64,000 bases of DNA from Tuwongella immobilis (GCF_901538355.1 NZ_LR593887.1:5370920-5434919); one strand, 5' to 3'. Positions 27,901 through 36,371 are shown, counted from the first letter of the stretch. Notes: generated by a model not told the origin, from the letters alone. Translations and numbers: made by a program.

Positions 27901-30198
27901 GGTGTTGCCGGTGGCGGTGATGTTGACGGCCCCGCCGCCCGAGGTGATCATCGCGTTGAAGACAAGTACCCCGATGTTGTCGTTTCCGCTGCCGGAGCCG
28001 CCTGTGCCGATGACGCTGACGGTACCACTGCCGCCCGACGTGATGCTGCCAGAGTTGATAAACACGCCGCGGTTGTCGTTTCCGCTGCCGGAGCCGCCGG
28101 TGCCGGTGACCGCGACATTGCCACCGCCGCCTGAGGTGATGCTGCCAGCAGAGTTGACAAACACGCCAACGTTGCTGTTTCCGCTTCCGGAGCCGCCAGT
28201 GCCTTCGACGTTGACGTTGCCGCCGCCTGAGGTGATCTTCGAGTTCGTGCTCTGGACAACCACGCCGTGGTTGACGCTTCCGCTTCCCGAGCCGCCAGTC
28301 CCCGTGACGTTGACGTTTCCGACTCCGGCCGATGTAATTTTGCCCGCAAGCGACACGAGCACGCCGTAGTTGTTGCTTCCGCTTCCCGATCCGCCGATGC
28401 CATCGACGCTGACGTTTCCCGCACCGCCCGAGGTGATCTGGCTCCCACTCACCACCACGCCGTGGTTGTTGGCTCCCGCTCCTGAGCCGCCTCCACCGGT
28501 GCCGCTGACCTTGACTGCGCCTCCTCCTGACGTGATCGTCGAGTTGCCCAACACCATCACGCCGATGTTGTTGCTCCCAGATCCTGAGCCACCTGAGCCG
28601 CCGACAGTGACACTTCCCGCATCGCCCGAGGTGATCTGGCCCACATTGTCCAGATACACACCGTAGTTCTTGCTTCCAGATCCCGAGCCGCCCGTGCCGG
28701 TGACGTTGACGGTGCCCGTGCCGCTTGAGGTAATCCTGCCAGCAGAATTGACATACACACCGTGATTTTCGCTTCCACTGCCCGAACCGCCGCCGCCTTT
28801 GCCTTCGACCGTTACATTGCCGCCACCCGAGGTGATCGCCGAATTGTTGTTTTGAACAAACACACCGTAATTGAAGCTTCCGCCGCCTGAGCCGCCAGTG
28901 CCGGTGACACTGACGGTGCCCGTGCCACTTGAGGTAATGCTGCCAGCGTTGATAAACACACCGAGGTTGTTGTTCCCGCTGCCCGAGCCGCCAGTGCCGG
29001 TGACGCTGACGGTGCCCGTGCCGCTTGTGGTAATGCTGCCAGAAGTGCGGACCCAAACGCCGTAGTTGCTGAATCCGCTGGCGCCCCCGCCATTCCCTGT
29101 AACGATGATATTGCCCTGTCCAGTCGCAGTGACGGTTACCCCCGATTGGATGGTCACGCCGACGCTGTCGATGGCCGCCGTCCCTTGGCCGATCAGCGAC
29201 ACGCCGCCGCTACCGCCGGTGACATTGGCATTCACGGTGATACTTTGGCCCGCGAGAATGTCCACCTTGCCGGTGCCGCTAAGCGTCTGCGTACCGGTAA
29301 TCGTGACCTGCTCGCCAGTGATGGTCAGATTGCTGTTGGCTGCGAAGGTCGTCGCGGCACCCAGGTTCACGGTGTCCGTGTCCGCTTCGCCATTGATCGT
29401 CAGCGAGTTCAGCCCTGTGATCGTGCCGGCAGTGGCGATGATATCGTTGCCACCGGCTGCATTGATCGTCACCGTTCCAACAAACCCGGCTGCTGCACGC
29501 GAGATCGACTTTTGATCGCCCGAAAGCGTCCACCCGGTTGGTGCCGCGAGAAATGCTTCGGTGGAATCCGCAATCGTCAACGTGGTGCCATCAGAACTGA
29601 ATGTCAGATTATTGTCGCGATTCGCCGTGTCGGTGACCGTCAGATTCCCCGAACCATCCAACGTCGCCGAAATTGTCCCAGCGTCATCATTCAGAATGAC
29701 ACCGGTCCCTTGGCCATCCGAGACCGTCGCCCCCGTCACGTTGGTGACATTGACAAAAAAGGTCTCGGGTAGCTCCACCACGGTATCGCCATTGACCTGA
29801 ACCGTGAACGAATACGTGGAACTCCCGGCTGCAATGGTCTGCCCGGTGAGGGACAGCGCCGTGAAATCGCTGGGACTTGCGGCAGTGCCGCTGGCCGTGG
29901 CAATGTCGAAGATCACCCCGCCAGCGGACGCCGGTTCGGACAGGCTCACCGTGAAGGTGAAATTCGTCGTTCCGGAATTCCCCTCATTCAGCGAAACATC
30001 GTTAATCGACAGAATCGCAGCCGGGGTCACTCGGTCTTCCAGAAACTCCAGCCATGGCCGCTGGTTGCGTTGCGGTTGCCGAGGATCCAAACCGCCGCGG
30101 GCGTGTGGATCACGATTCAATGAGGATTGCGTCGGAATCGACCGATTTCCAAACAACCGTTGACCACAGCGACGAAGCCAATTCGTAAAGTCGGACAT
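18946..30198 (-). CDS. Giant exported repeat protein (Calx-beta, Gly-rich repeats, PATR, MBG, FG-GAP)
   Basis: 3,750 residues, the largest gene here. The start at 30198 (MSDFTNWLRRCGQRLFGN) follows AAGGA nine bases upstream. Residues 50-56 (LEFLEDR, then VTPAA) fit the planctomycete LE-x-R motif found at N-termini of exported giant proteins. A Calx-beta domain (~62-168) comes next, then long Gly/Ser/Thr repeats, a PATR-like unit (TLTLAGDNTYTGATTVESG) near 3,120, an MBG-like domain near 3,400, and FG-GAP/VCBS repeats from ~3,470 (DLNGDGVRDFVTGTGVGGG, DVDGDGTNEIIVGAGVGGG, with Asp-rich calcium loops). There is no autotransporter barrel. Probably a surface adhesin or filament. Regulation is not visible. 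Confidence 0.85.
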   Translation of the reverse strand: MSDFTNWLRRCGQRLFGNRSIPTQSSLNRDPHARGGLDPRQPQRNQRPWLEFLEDRVTPAAILSINDVSLNEGNSGTTNFTFTVSLSEPASAGGVIFDIATASGTAASPSDFTALSLTGQTIAAGSSTYSFTVQVNGDTVVELPETFFVNVTNVTGATVSDGQGTGVILNDDAGTISATLDGSGNLTVTDTANRDNNLTFSSDGTTLTIADSTEAFLAAPTGWTLSGDQKSISRAAAGFVGTVTINAAGGNDIIATAGTITGLNSLTINGEADTDTVNLGAATTFAANSNLTITGEQVTITGTQTLSGTGKVDILAGQSITVNANVTGGSGGVSLIGQGTAAIDSVGVTIQSGVTVTATGQGNIIVTGNGGGASGFSNYGVWVRTSGSITTSGTGTVSVTGTGGSGSGNNNLGVFINAGSITSSGTGTVSVTGTGGSGGGSFNYGVFVQNNNSAITSGGGNVTVEGKGGGGSGSGSENHGVYVNSAGRITSSGTGTVNVTGTGGSGSGSKNYGVYLDNVGQITSGDAGSVTVGGSGGSGSGSNNIGVMVLGNSTITSGGGAVKVSGTGGGGSGAGANNHGVVVSGSQITSGGAGNVSVDGIGGSGSGSNNYGVLVSLAGKITSAGVGNVNVTGTGGSGSGSVNHGVVVQSTNSKITSGGGNVNVEGTGGSGSGNSNVGVFVNSAGSITSGGGGNVAVTGTGGSGSGNDNRGVFINSGSITSGGSGTVSVIGTGGSGSGNDNIGVLVFNAMITSGGGAVNITATGNTNTTPAEALRLQSFGSVTSGSNAPITVTSDSINIITAGSINSGAGTTTIRTRTAGTLIDLGGADVLSGSPLTLGLSDGELDFVTAGTLVIGRNDVGNESGTITVSSDISPGGTTKLSLITGANVTGTAVITEDNLAIRSKTGITLTGANIVSKVAMVNSGAGNISLNSAVNLVVASVDDVIGAKNAGDITITTASGSNLTVESGGNGVASSGGTLLLQAGQDLLLGSASNFGDSRGQTLQLKADRDIILDTITYAQADGPGGATVTAGRDISLLNNSLLNTNAGNAPITVTTGVDGTLTINNPDGNSGIASNGGNITVNADDVALTSGTIGTSGTVVVRPVSVGREIDLGTDIAGRLSLTDAELDRISAGTLIIGRNDIAISTLTVSAAVSPANAGKLEIITARDILVNANLTGPSGGLSLSANQQAIPTASNIFGVAVRDGATVTTLGSGNVLIEGTGGSVGSGNIGVFVSGPNSTITSSGGNVTVRGSGGGGLGGVTNNGVSLGSGGSITAGGMGIVSVTGIGGAGTGGSDYGVGLLGSNTSITSSGGAVIVMGTGGSGPGSLNSGVYLLSGSKITAGGSGTVTVTGKGGSGAGNENHGVIAKSSSSITSGGGNVTVTGKGGGGSGNNNYGVYLLNASSTITSGGAGTVTVIGTGGGGSGFLNHGVIVNNLARITSGGAGSVSVTGAGGSGDGGGNIGVFLDTAGQITSGGIGSVTVIGTGGKFNGNSNFGVHLLGTDSTITSGGGAVSVEGTGGGQAQGGGSNRGVFLDAGRITSGGSGSVNVTGTGGAGTASGLYGVYLVNAGTITSGGNGSVTVTGNGGTQGQANNNGVFIRSANSTITSGGGNVIVTGKAGGQGGGGDQNHGVFLVEAATISAGGSGSVSVSGTGGGKGGNNVGVHLRNPNSAITSNGGNVTVEGKGGGVDGFGGGDHGVLVLDFAVISSGGSGTVSVTGTGGPSAGDENFGIWVVGAGQITSGGLGAVTVTGTGGAGTGNFHYGVYVADANSTITSGGGTVTVTGKGGGSGTSGFSYGVYLDTGTITSGGAGNVAVTGTGGGGNGRDNYGVYLLNTGSKITSGGGGTVSVSGTGGSGTGSFHYGVWVSEGSITSGGTGSVTVTGQGGGSSNGTGNIGVWVAGPNSTISSGGGNVRVTGTGGTGSGSANYGVAVSGANAVITSGGAGTVIVDGKGGGASGSGSGNFGVWLNFAGSITSGGSGTVTVIGTGGSGSGEKNHGVYLTDTNSTISSGGGSVTIIGTGGGSGSGEENHGVWISSGSITSGGAGTVTVTGTGGGGSGSFNYGVYLSDVNSTITSGGGAVTVTGMGGIGTGASNIGVFVQGTGASITSGGGNVVVEGKGGGSGSSVTNHGVWVDSGSITAGGAGTVSVTGTGGSSSGNSNYGVFVGSAGSITSGGAGTVSVLGTGGSGTGTNNFGVYVLGTDSKITSGGGNVTIQGKGGGGSGSGSFNFGVFVNSVGSITSGGSGSVSVTGVGGSGTGTNNFGVYVVTRSTITSGGTGSVSVTGTGGSGSGSDNYGVFVSNVGSITSGGGTVTVTGKGGGSGTSGFNYGVYLEKGTITSVGAGTVTVTGTGGGGSGSFNYGVYLLDADAKITSSGGAINVTAIGNTGTNPAEALRLENQGSILSGSNAPITINADSITIAGATLGTINSGTGTTTIRTRTAGTTINLGGADVLSGSPLTLGLTDAELDQITAGTLIIGTSDSGTITVSAPVSPAGTSNLSLITGANVTGSAVLIEENLAIRAVSGISLTGANEVVTIGMVNSTSGGIVFTEADGFTVGTVDGINGVTANGQVVELDATTGTITIDQAISAMGVAGKVDLVAGQSIVVNANVTGGDLGTTLEGKGLAALNSKGVTVQNAAIVTSTGTGDVSVTGTGGSAGNDNYGVYVFSDAIITSGGSGSVTVTGTGGVGNGDDNHGVLVDFSSRITSGGSGSVTVLGTGGTGAGISNVGVVVTFLGLITSGGDGNVRVEGKGGGDAGSGIENFGILVNNSGQITSGGSGSVTVVGTGGASSGEGNFGVFVSVDSRITSGGDGDVRVEGTGGSGNGILNIGIAVDSAGRISSGGSGSVTVVGTGGSGSGKNNHGVDVDLVGLITSGGGNVSVEGKGGSGSGVNNIGIIVNDGTITAGGSGTVTLTGTGGTGSGAENYGVVVTFVGKITSSDGAIVITATGNTGTNPAEALRLRMEGAILSSSAAGITILADSINIVDSTSLINSGAGTTTIQPLTSGTAIDLGGADVLSGTLTLGLTDAELDQITAGALLIGNSSSGTITVSNDVTLATNLTLQTAKGLTGSAKLSIGSSKPTVLTIQQAGTSTLDGVLGGSDANANQFSLMAIGTGTLTLAGDNTYTGATTVESGTLLVNGSTSPDSAVSVDKSGTLGGTGTIGGTVAVNPSATLSPGNSPGILQSGSVTWTADSIFAAEINGRNPGTQHDQLQVTGTVDLGGATLDLSGTLTSGPGQQIILIANDGSDAIVGTFAGLAEGALVLVNGVELQLSYQGGDGNDVVLSQVKAPQTITFVLPATAVYGSTVMLNATGGGSGNPVIYTVISGPATIVDNQLRILGVGAVVVEATQAGNAEFFDATPVRQTLQANPAMLTIRANDATMTAGEALPTFTGTILGLVNGDSESVVNGLQFSTSTDGATVGTFAITPFGATAANYTIAYLPGTLTVSEVPVPPGQFALPNFAVGAGVGVAPTVVIYNGDGSERLRFDAYESTYQGGVRIAAGDLNGDGVRDFVTGTGVGGGPRVRAFNGLDGSVLADFLAFEESFRGGVWVTVGDVDGDGTNEIIVGAGVGGGPRVRVMRLDGTSVTDFFTQDSTLRQGVSVAAADLDGDGAAELITGVDSQVLIFAGKTLELLRSFNSGLPGPITVAVGTNQILVGSGLGESSTRVFDTTGTELANTQIFETSFQGGVRVAFSDVNGDGVLETLTGAGIGGGPRVRVLSADGTGIFDFFAFDDTLRGGVFVG
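21370..29110 (-). repeat. Three arrays of a ~31-33-residue coding repeat
   Basis: Within the giant gene the unit ITSGGxGxVxVxGxGGxGSG then xNxGVxVxxxx recurs about 12 times at ~27.9-29.1 kb, about 35 times at ~23.1-26.5 kb and about 9 times at ~21.4-22.2 kb, counted by eye from the NxGV core. The DNA period is roughly 92-99 bases. Arrays are separated by longer related units carrying GGADVLSGSPLTLGL. Copies differ mostly at one short variable site after GV, so they are homogenised at DNA level. Confidence 0.85.
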
Positions 30199-30667
30199 GA
30201 TCGGGATTCCTTGGCACGCGGCGATCGACAAACGATTGTCGCATTGACGACGCCATACAGACAAACCACACTGAATCGAATACCGGAAAAATACGCATTT
30301 TGATCAAATCGTCTAACTTGACATGCGAAGTGAGCGATGGAAAGCAAAAATCGTGGGAAAATAGGAAATATGGCGTGACTTTTCGGCCTCTGCAGCCTGT
30401 AGCGGAATCGAAACATATCAAGAATTTGTCCATGCCCCGGTCATTGCGTGGTCGCAATCGGGAAAGGCTCGCCGCGGCTGCTCCGGGAGCGCATCTCCGG
30501 ATTGCGAACGGGCCAACCGCCACCGAGCGGCATTCGTCACGTCGCGCAGATGGGCTCAATCCTTCAGCGATCGATCGGTTCGATTTTCGCAAAGCACGGA
30601 CGCGAATATCCCGACATCGTCGCCCCGCAGGCTGAGCCCCGCGCGAGCGACGCCGGGACAAGGCCGA
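30199..30667. other. Intergenic region upstream of the giant gene
   Basis: About 470 bases. 30270-30430 is markedly A+T-richer and probably holds the giant gene's promoter. A 111-codon plus ORF at 30300 crosses it but lacks a ribosome site and protein-like composition, so I do not call it. Confidence 0.5.
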
Positions 30668-32863
30668 TCACCGGCGGCGGCGGGGGGATGGGGCGGCGGA
30701 GCGAGCGCCGGTTTCGCGTTTGCCAATGCCCGTGGCTTCGACCAAAATTGCGAGCGCCAGCAGGAACAGATGCACCCGACGTTGCCCCACAAACGCCGCA
30801 TCCACTTCCGCCACATGGCCTTCGGAACCGCCGCCTGCGCTGAATTTCACCCGCATCTTGCCGTTTTTCAACGTATCCGCCACATCGGACATCCCCTCCG
30901 TGCGGATCGTCCCCCACGCGTGCTCATTCGCATCCAGCATCACCAGCCCGATGCCGTTCGTGGAATCCGACAGCCGACGCACCTCCGCCAGGGTGTTGCC
31001 ACGCGAATCGACCGCCAGCAATTCCGCCGTCGAACTCAGCAGACCGCCCTTGAACCGAAACTGACCCAATTTGCTGCGACCCACCGATAAATCCACCGCA
31101 AATTTCTTCGACACCCGCGACAGCATTTGGCTCAGCACCGATGGCAGAAACTCCATCCGCAACAGCTCTTGCGACTCCTCGTCCGACACCGTCAACACAA
31201 TCGGCGACTGCCCCAGGCCGATCATTCCCAAGAGCGTCGCCTTCACGCTGAACGGCTGCTTTTCCTTGCGAACATTGGCGATGGAATCGTCCCCCGAAGC
31301 GGGGAACAGTTGATGCGTGATGCGGGCGTTGCCACCGAAGCCGATGAATCCCGCCTTCGGACGCACCACCAAACGAGCATGCTGAAATACGGGCGAATTC
31401 AGATCTGGTTCCGGGTCGGCGGGTTCGCTCGCACTCGGTTCCGCAGCGTCGGCATCGGCAGAAGCAAAATCCGTTGGCGCGGACATGGGTGCAGCGGCGG
31501 CGCTGTCCCAAGAGAATTCGCCATCGGCATTTGCGTCATCGGCCACGGGTGGAGACGCTGTCGGCGTTTGGGAGCGCGACGCGGCCTTGCTCGCCGACTT
31601 GGCGGCAGGTTTGGCAGCAGTTTTTGGGGTAGCTTTGGCGGCCGCTCGGGCCGTCGGCGAATTCAACGAGACCGGCACGGGCATTTCTTCAAACGAAAAG
31701 CTCGGCAAATCGGCATCATCCGGCTCGGCAACCGGCGCAGTCGACGCCGATGCCGTTGGCGCAGACGGCGGCACGAACACATCCGCCTCTGGAATCGGTT
31801 CCGCAATCGGTTCGCCATTCGGCGCGAGAGACGATTCGCGGAGCGCATCCGCAGATGGGGCCAGGGGTTCGGTAGCATCGCCCGATTCTTGCCAGGCAAA
31901 GGGATTATCGATGTCTGCCGCCGCAGAAGTCGGTTTTGCCGATGGTTTGGTCGCGGATTTCGCCGCCGGTTTCGCGGCAGGTTTGGTCGGCGATTTGGAC
32001 GGGGGCTTCCCCGTCGATTTTGTCACCGGAGTCGGAGCGGCCCCATCCAGCGAATCGAACGCAAATGCATCGCCACCGGCAGCTTGCGACGATTCCGGTA
32101 CGGGATGGATCGCATCGGCGAAGGGGGGTTCCGCAGTCGGGAATCCCGCATCGGCGACGGCATCCGCGGCTGGTTCTGGCGGGATATTTGCAGGCGACTC
32201 GGCAACCGGCTCTGGCTCGCTCCAGGCGAACGGATTATCCTCCGCAGGCGCGGGGGACGCGGGTTTCGCTGTGGGTTTGGCGGCTGGTTTCGGGGGCGGT
32301 GTGGGTTTGGCGGCGGGCTTGGGTGTGGCCTTGGAAACGGGCTTGGCGGGCGATTTCGCCGGTGGCGCGGGCGATGGTTCCGCCGCGTCGAAGGCAAACG
32401 GCGAATCATTGCTTACGGTTGGTGGTTCATCGGCGGTTGTGGGCGGTTCCACCGAGGCATCTTGCGGCGCGGGCGGCAGATTGGCCATGAACTCAAACGG
32501 CGAGGCGGCGGCGGGCGATGGCGGCGGTGTCGGTTTGGCGGCGGGTTTGGGAGCGGTCGTCGGGCGCGGTTTGGTCGTCGGTGCGGATGCGTCGGGCATT
32601 CCGGCAGATGGCACGGTGGCCGACACCACAGGAGCCGACGCAACAGGGACTGGCACTGCGGGAACCGACGCTACGGGAGCCACGGGCGATTCCGTGGGCG
32701 GGAGATCGACCGGCTCGGCCATCGGAATTTCGTCGATGGGCAGACTCGGCACGCGAATCGGCCCTTTGCAGAAGGGACATTTTCCTTTTTGTCCCGCGTA
32801 GGCATCCTTGACTTTGAATTGTTTCCCACACCCCGCATGCGGGCAAGTCACCGGAATCGACAT
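30668..32863 (-). CDS. Zinc-ribbon protein with A/P/K linker and scramblase/tubby-like C-domain
   Basis: 731 residues. The N-terminus MSIPVTCPHAGCGKQFKVKD then KGKCPFCKGPIRVP is a four-Cys zinc ribbon, so there is no signal peptide. Residues ~50-500 are low complexity, with many AKPAAKPTPPPKP runs broken by short NPFAWSE/SPFAFDA modules that could bind a partner. From ~505 comes a beta domain (FQHARLVVRPKAGFIGFGG, SVKATLLGMIGLGQSPIVL, KLGQFRFKGGLLSSTAELL) resembling the tubby/LURP-one/scramblase fold. A weak hydrophobic run (VHLFLLALAILVEATGIG) near 705 may anchor it. Function unknown; the pattern suggests a scaffold or membrane sensor. Confidence 0.7.
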   Translation of the reverse strand: MSIPVTCPHAGCGKQFKVKDAYAGQKGKCPFCKGPIRVPSLPIDEIPMAEPVDLPPTESPVAPVASVPAVPVPVASAPVVSATVPSAGMPDASAPTTKPRPTTAPKPAAKPTPPPSPAAASPFEFMANLPPAPQDASVEPPTTADEPPTVSNDSPFAFDAAEPSPAPPAKSPAKPVSKATPKPAAKPTPPPKPAAKPTAKPASPAPAEDNPFAWSEPEPVAESPANIPPEPAADAVADAGFPTAEPPFADAIHPVPESSQAAGGDAFAFDSLDGAAPTPVTKSTGKPPSKSPTKPAAKPAAKSATKPSAKPTSAAADIDNPFAWQESGDATEPLAPSADALRESSLAPNGEPIAEPIPEADVFVPPSAPTASASTAPVAEPDDADLPSFSFEEMPVPVSLNSPTARAAAKATPKTAAKPAAKSASKAASRSQTPTASPPVADDANADGEFSWDSAAAAPMSAPTDFASADADAAEPSASEPADPEPDLNSPVFQHARLVVRPKAGFIGFGGNARITHQLFPASGDDSIANVRKEKQPFSVKATLLGMIGLGQSPIVLTVSDEESQELLRMEFLPSVLSQMLSRVSKKFAVDLSVGRSKLGQFRFKGGLLSSTAELLAVDSRGNTLAEVRRLSDSTNGIGLVMLDANEHAWGTIRTEGMSDVADTLKNGKMRVKFSAGGGSEGHVAEVDAAFVGQRRVHLFLLALAILVEATGIGKRETGARSAAPSPRRRR

Positions 32864-33340
32864 AGCTGATCCTCAAATTGCGCCGCGTGCAGCGAAGACC
32901 GCCGGAATCGGAAGAGTGGAGAACGATTCAACCCGACGCGCAACAATAGCAACGATGATACCGCCGATTCCGGGGAATCGGCCATCGAAAAATCGGCAAA
33001 AATCCCCCCGCTTGCCGCGGCTCCCCCTCCCCAAGTCGACCCGATTTCCCGCCGGATTTCGTCAAGCGATTTCAGGGGCAATTGGGGGCACAATCTCCGC
33101 AATCGACCCCATCATCGCCAGAACCAATGGACATTCCGTAGCCAGGAATGGGCAGGGATTGCCCACAATCGCGGGAATCGGCGGGTCGATTGACGCGAAA
33201 ATCGCCGATTTTCTCGCATCGCTCCGTTTGGCACAGCGATTGCTTAGCTTGCAAACATGGCTTCCACCTGCGAGGCCAAGAACGGATACCGAACGCAGCC
33301 AATGTCACGCATTGGTCGGCTACGCATTCCCTTTCCCGAA
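32864..33340. other. Divergent intergenic region, no gene seen
   Basis: About 477 bases between a minus gene and the start of the plus cluster. It should contain promoters in both directions. I see no repeat, hairpin or credible small gene. Confidence 0.45.
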
Positions 33341-34954
33341 ATGACGACTCGGCGCTCCACCGCGGCCCGCCCTCCGCGTGGGTTGATCCGATGGTTATGG
33401 CGTCCATTGCTCGAGGCAAACACCTTGCGAACCCGCATCTGGTTGCTCACCCTGTTGGGGTGTTTGGGAAACTGCTCCCTGCTGTTGGCCGCGGAGCCCG
33501 CCAAAGGCCCGCCGTCGCCCAGCGAATTGGCCGCGACTATCGACCGCATGATGGCCGCCCGCTCACAAGCCGATTCGTCTGCCGTGGCGCCGATTGCGGA
33601 TGATGCCACATTCTTGCGGCGGGTCACACTCGACTTGGTGGGGCGGATTCCGACCGTCGCCGAGACTCGAGCGTTTCTGGAAGATTCACGACCGCACAAA
33701 CGCAAACGGTTGATTGAGCAACTGACCCAATCGCCCGCGTATGCCCGACATTGGGCCACCATTTGGCGACATCATTGGATTCCGCAAGCCGAGGTGGGAC
33801 AGACGCAACTGGCGGATGAAATCGATGCCTGGCTGGTGCGGCAATTCCAGCAGAATACTCGATATGACCGCATCGTCGCCGATTTATTGCTGGCCCCAGC
33901 GCGGGGTTCGAATCAATCGGTCCCGGCGACATTCTTAGCGGCAGGCGAATTCAAGCCGGAGAATCTCGCGGCCAACACTACCCGCGTGTTTCTGGGGCTG
34001 AATCTCGATTGTGCCCAGTGTCACAATCACCCATTTGCGGAATGGACGCGCAATCAATTCTGGGAAACCGCCGCGTTTTTCACCCGCGTGCCGAAGGCCA
34101 GCACCGTGGCTGCGCTGGAAATCGCCATCCCCGACACCAAGCGGACCGTCCGCCCGAAATTGCTCACCGAGCCGCAACCCCAATGGCCCGCAGAAATTAC
34201 GGCCGATACCGGACGACAAATCCTCACCCAATGGCTGATCGCCAAGCAGAATCCGTATTTCGCCAGGAATGCGGTCAATCGTCTCTGGGCAGAATTATTC
34301 GGCATCGGGTTCATCGAACCGCTCGACGATTTGAGCAGCGATTTACCCGTGGCTCACGCCGATGTTCTGGCGGAACTCACCCGCGCGTTCCAGGCCAGCG
34401 ACTACGATTTACGCTACCTCACGCAGGCATTGGTGCTGACGCAGGCGTATCAACGCTCCTCCCGGAGTCCCGAGGGGGGCACCGGCAGCGGCCCATTCGC
34501 CCGCGCCCGTGTCCGCGGACTCACCGGCGAACAATTGTATGACAGTCTGCTGACCGCTGCCGGGTTGCCACCGGAACGCAACGACCTGAACCGCAGCACC
34601 GAACGATCCGAACGCGATCGATTTGTGCAGCAATTTCGCATCGACCGACCCGGCACCGCTCAGCGGTCGATTCTGCAAAGTCTGACAATGATGAACGGCG
34701 CTCGCATCACGCGATTGACCGACCCGCAGCGGGTGCCGTTGCTCCAGGGGTTGATCGATGCCCCGTTTCTGACCTCCAGCGACCAAATCGAATCGCTGGT
34801 CCTTGCCACCCTCAATCGGTTTCCCACCACCGAGGAAACCGCCACGCTCGCCGCCTATCTGGAATCAGCCGCCGCCAAACAACAGAGTTCGCAGGCGTTG
34901 AGCGATCTATTCTGGGCGCTACTGAACAGTAGCGAATTCAACACCAACCATTGA
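33341..34954 (+). CDS. DUF1549/DUF1553 planctomycete surface protein
   Basis: 537 residues from [19 protein letters not shown]; upstream Met codons at 33257 and 33302 are alternatives. A basic stretch then [17 protein letters not shown] gives export. DUF1549 (~40-240) has [32 protein letters not shown] and the CxxCH site [13 protein letters not shown]1553 (~270-530) has [18 protein letters not shown] and [18 protein letters not shown]. No separate cytochrome c domain is present, so this is the short form. Such genes are typically next to DUF1501 genes and work as a pair of unknown function, here 5 kb apart in the same cluster. Confidence 0.9.
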   Translation: MTTRRSTAARPPRGLIRWLWRPLLEANTLRTRIWLLTLLGCLGNCSLLLAAEPAKGPPSPSELAATIDRMMAARSQADSSAVAPIADDATFLRRVTLDLVGRIPTVAETRAFLEDSRPHKRKRLIEQLTQSPAYARHWATIWRHHWIPQAEVGQTQLADEIDAWLVRQFQQNTRYDRIVADLLLAPARGSNQSVPATFLAAGEFKPENLAANTTRVFLGLNLDCAQCHNHPFAEWTRNQFWETAAFFTRVPKASTVAALEIAIPDTKRTVRPKLLTEPQPQWPAEITADTGRQILTQWLIAKQNPYFARNAVNRLWAELFGIGFIEPLDDLSSDLPVAHADVLAELTRAFQASDYDLRYLTQALVLTQAYQRSSRSPEGGTGSGPFARARVRGLTGEQLYDSLLTAAGLPPERNDLNRSTERSERDRFVQQFRIDRPGTAQRSILQSLTMMNGARITRLTDPQRVPLLQGLIDAPFLTSSDQIESLVLATLNRFPTTEETATLAAYLESAAAKQQSSQALSDLFWALLNSSEFNTNH

Positions 34955-34974
34955 TGCACCAAGGGACTTCCGAC

Positions 34975-35907
34975 ATGATGCCCAACTGCCCGCCGAAGCG
35001 CATTCGACGTGCCTTTACGCTGATTGAACTGCTGGTGGTCATCGCGATTATCGCCATCCTGATTGGCTTACTGCTGCCCGCGGTACAGAAGGTGCGCGAA
35101 GCCGCCGCCCGCATGACCTGCGGCAACAATCTGAAGCAAATTGGCCTGGCGTTCCACAACTACGCATCGGCCAACAACGATGCATTCCCTGCCCGAGTCA
35201 GCCTGCAACCGGGGGTGCTCAACAACGTCAACTTGTATCTGCTGCCCTACTTGGAGCAGGAGAATCTCTTTCGGCAATATGATTTCACGCTGGGCTTCAA
35301 TCACCCGGCGAATTGGCCCGTGATTTCGACCAAATTGAAGATGTTTCAGTGCCCTTCCGTGCCCGGCGGAATGACGCTGCCGATGACGCTCACCGATGGC
35401 AGCAGTGTCACCCTGGAAGCATTCTCGGATTACGGCCAACCATACGGACTCACCGGCCAAGTCGTGTCTGCGGGATTGATTCCAGCAACCGTCGATCGCT
35501 CCGGCGTGCTGTTTGAAGGCGAGAAACCCAACCGCATGGCCGCCATCACCGACGGCACCAGTAACTCCGTCATTTTCGCCGAACAAGGCGGCAAACCGAA
35601 ACGCTACATCAACGGCCGCAATGTCACGCCGGACTACACCAGCCCGCATGTCAGCTCGTGGGCCGGTCCCTGGCAAGACATCGGCGGTCGCGGACACACC
35701 TTCGATGGCTTGACCACGCCCGGCCCCTGCGCCATCAACTGCTCCAATGCCCCCGGTGCCGGCGTGTACAGCTTCCACACCGGCGGGGCGCACATGCTTT
35801 TCGCCGATGGATCGGTCCGATTCGCCCGCGCGGGCATGGATATTTGGCTGCTGTATGCCATCTTCACGCGATCGGCTGGTGAAGTCCTCAGCCCCACGGA
35901 TTTTTGA
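34975..35907 (+). CDS. DUF1559 pseudopilin-like protein (copy 1)
   Basis: 310 residues. A short basic leader (PPKRIRRA) precedes the type IV pilin-type N-terminal helix [15 protein letters not shown], with Glu at position 5 after the Phe. The conserved [13 protein letters not shown] and NNLKQIGLA follow. The C-terminal half has [11 protein letters not shown] and the family signature [17 protein letters not shown]. These proteins are processed by prepilin peptidase and may form a pseudopilus-like surface structure. The ATG at 34975 has AAGGGA upstream. It follows the DUF1549 gene by 20 bases. Confidence 0.9.
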   Translation: MMPNCPPKRIRRAFTLIELLVVIAIIAILIGLLLPAVQKVREAAARMTCGNNLKQIGLAFHNYASANNDAFPARVSLQPGVLNNVNLYLLPYLEQENLFRQYDFTLGFNHPANWPVISTKLKMFQCPSVPGGMTLPMTLTDGSSVTLEAFSDYGQPYGLTGQVVSAGLIPATVDRSGVLFEGEKPNRMAAITDGTSNSVIFAEQGGKPKRYINGRNVTPDYTSPHVSSWAGPWQDIGGRGHTFDGLTTPGPCAINCSNAPGAGVYSFHTGGAHMLFADGSVRFARAGMDIWLLYAIFTRSAGEVLSPTDF

Positions 35908-35915
35908 GGCACGCC

Positions 35916-36371
35916 ATGAATCGCAAGACTCAATCGCGGATCGTTCAGCGATTTTCCGGCGGGATTCTGCTGGTGGGAATGCTGCTGACCGTCGGCTGTC
36001 AGGATTCGCTGCCCCCGCGTGATCCGGTTGTGCCCGTCTCCGGCAGCGTTCGGTTCCAGGGTGCGGCGGTCGCGGGCGGCGCGATCACCTTCCACCCGGC
36101 GCAATCGGTGGAGAATCCCCGAGCGACTCGCTCGCTGGGCAGCATCGACAAAGACGGCAACTATCAGCTCACCACATACGACACCCACGACGGTGCCCCA
36201 CCGGGCGAGTATGTCGTGACCATCTATTGGCCCGGCAAGCTCCCCGCTGGCTCGCCGATTGGCGAAGTCGGGCCAGACCGTCTGAAAGGCAAATACGCCA
36301 ACCCGAAAACCACGAAGTTGAAAGCGACCGTGAAGGATTCGCCCAACACGATCGATTTCGATCTCCCGTAA
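35916..36371 (+). CDS. Small lipoprotein, transthyretin-like fold (copy 1)
   Basis: 151 residues from [19 protein letters not shown]. Lipobox TVGC near residue 31. The mature part is a beta sandwich: [19 protein letters not shown], then [19 protein letters not shown], then [11 protein letters not shown], the pattern of the CarboxypepD-reg/transthyretin group seen beside DUF1559 genes. A partner role for the DUF1559 protein is inferred from constant adjacency. The start is eight bases after the DUF1559 stop. Confidence 0.85.
   Translation: MNRKTQSRIVQRFSGGILLVGMLLTVGCQDSLPPRDPVVPVSGSVRFQGAAVAGGAITFHPAQSVENPRATRSLGSIDKDGNYQLTTYDTHDGAPPGEYVVTIYWPGKLPAGSPIGEVGPDRLKGKYANPKTTKLKATVKDSPNTIDFDLP

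Noticed and set aside
26339-28369. 676-codon plus-strand ORF rich in Pro/Val/Thr
   Set aside because: Shadow of the Gly/Ser-rich repeats; repeated PLPEPPVPVT units are antisense of the real unit.
21370-29110. Regular ~95-base periodicity considered as CRISPR or satellite DNA
   Set aside because: Repeats keep an open reading frame and amino-acid pattern; the variable parts are not spacer-like.
30300-30635. 111-codon plus ORF upstream of the giant gene
   Set aside because: A+T-rich promoter-like DNA at its start, no ribosome site, no family pattern.
31127-32869. 580-codon plus-strand ORF rich in Arg/Gly
   Set aside because: Antisense of the Ala/Pro/Lys linker.
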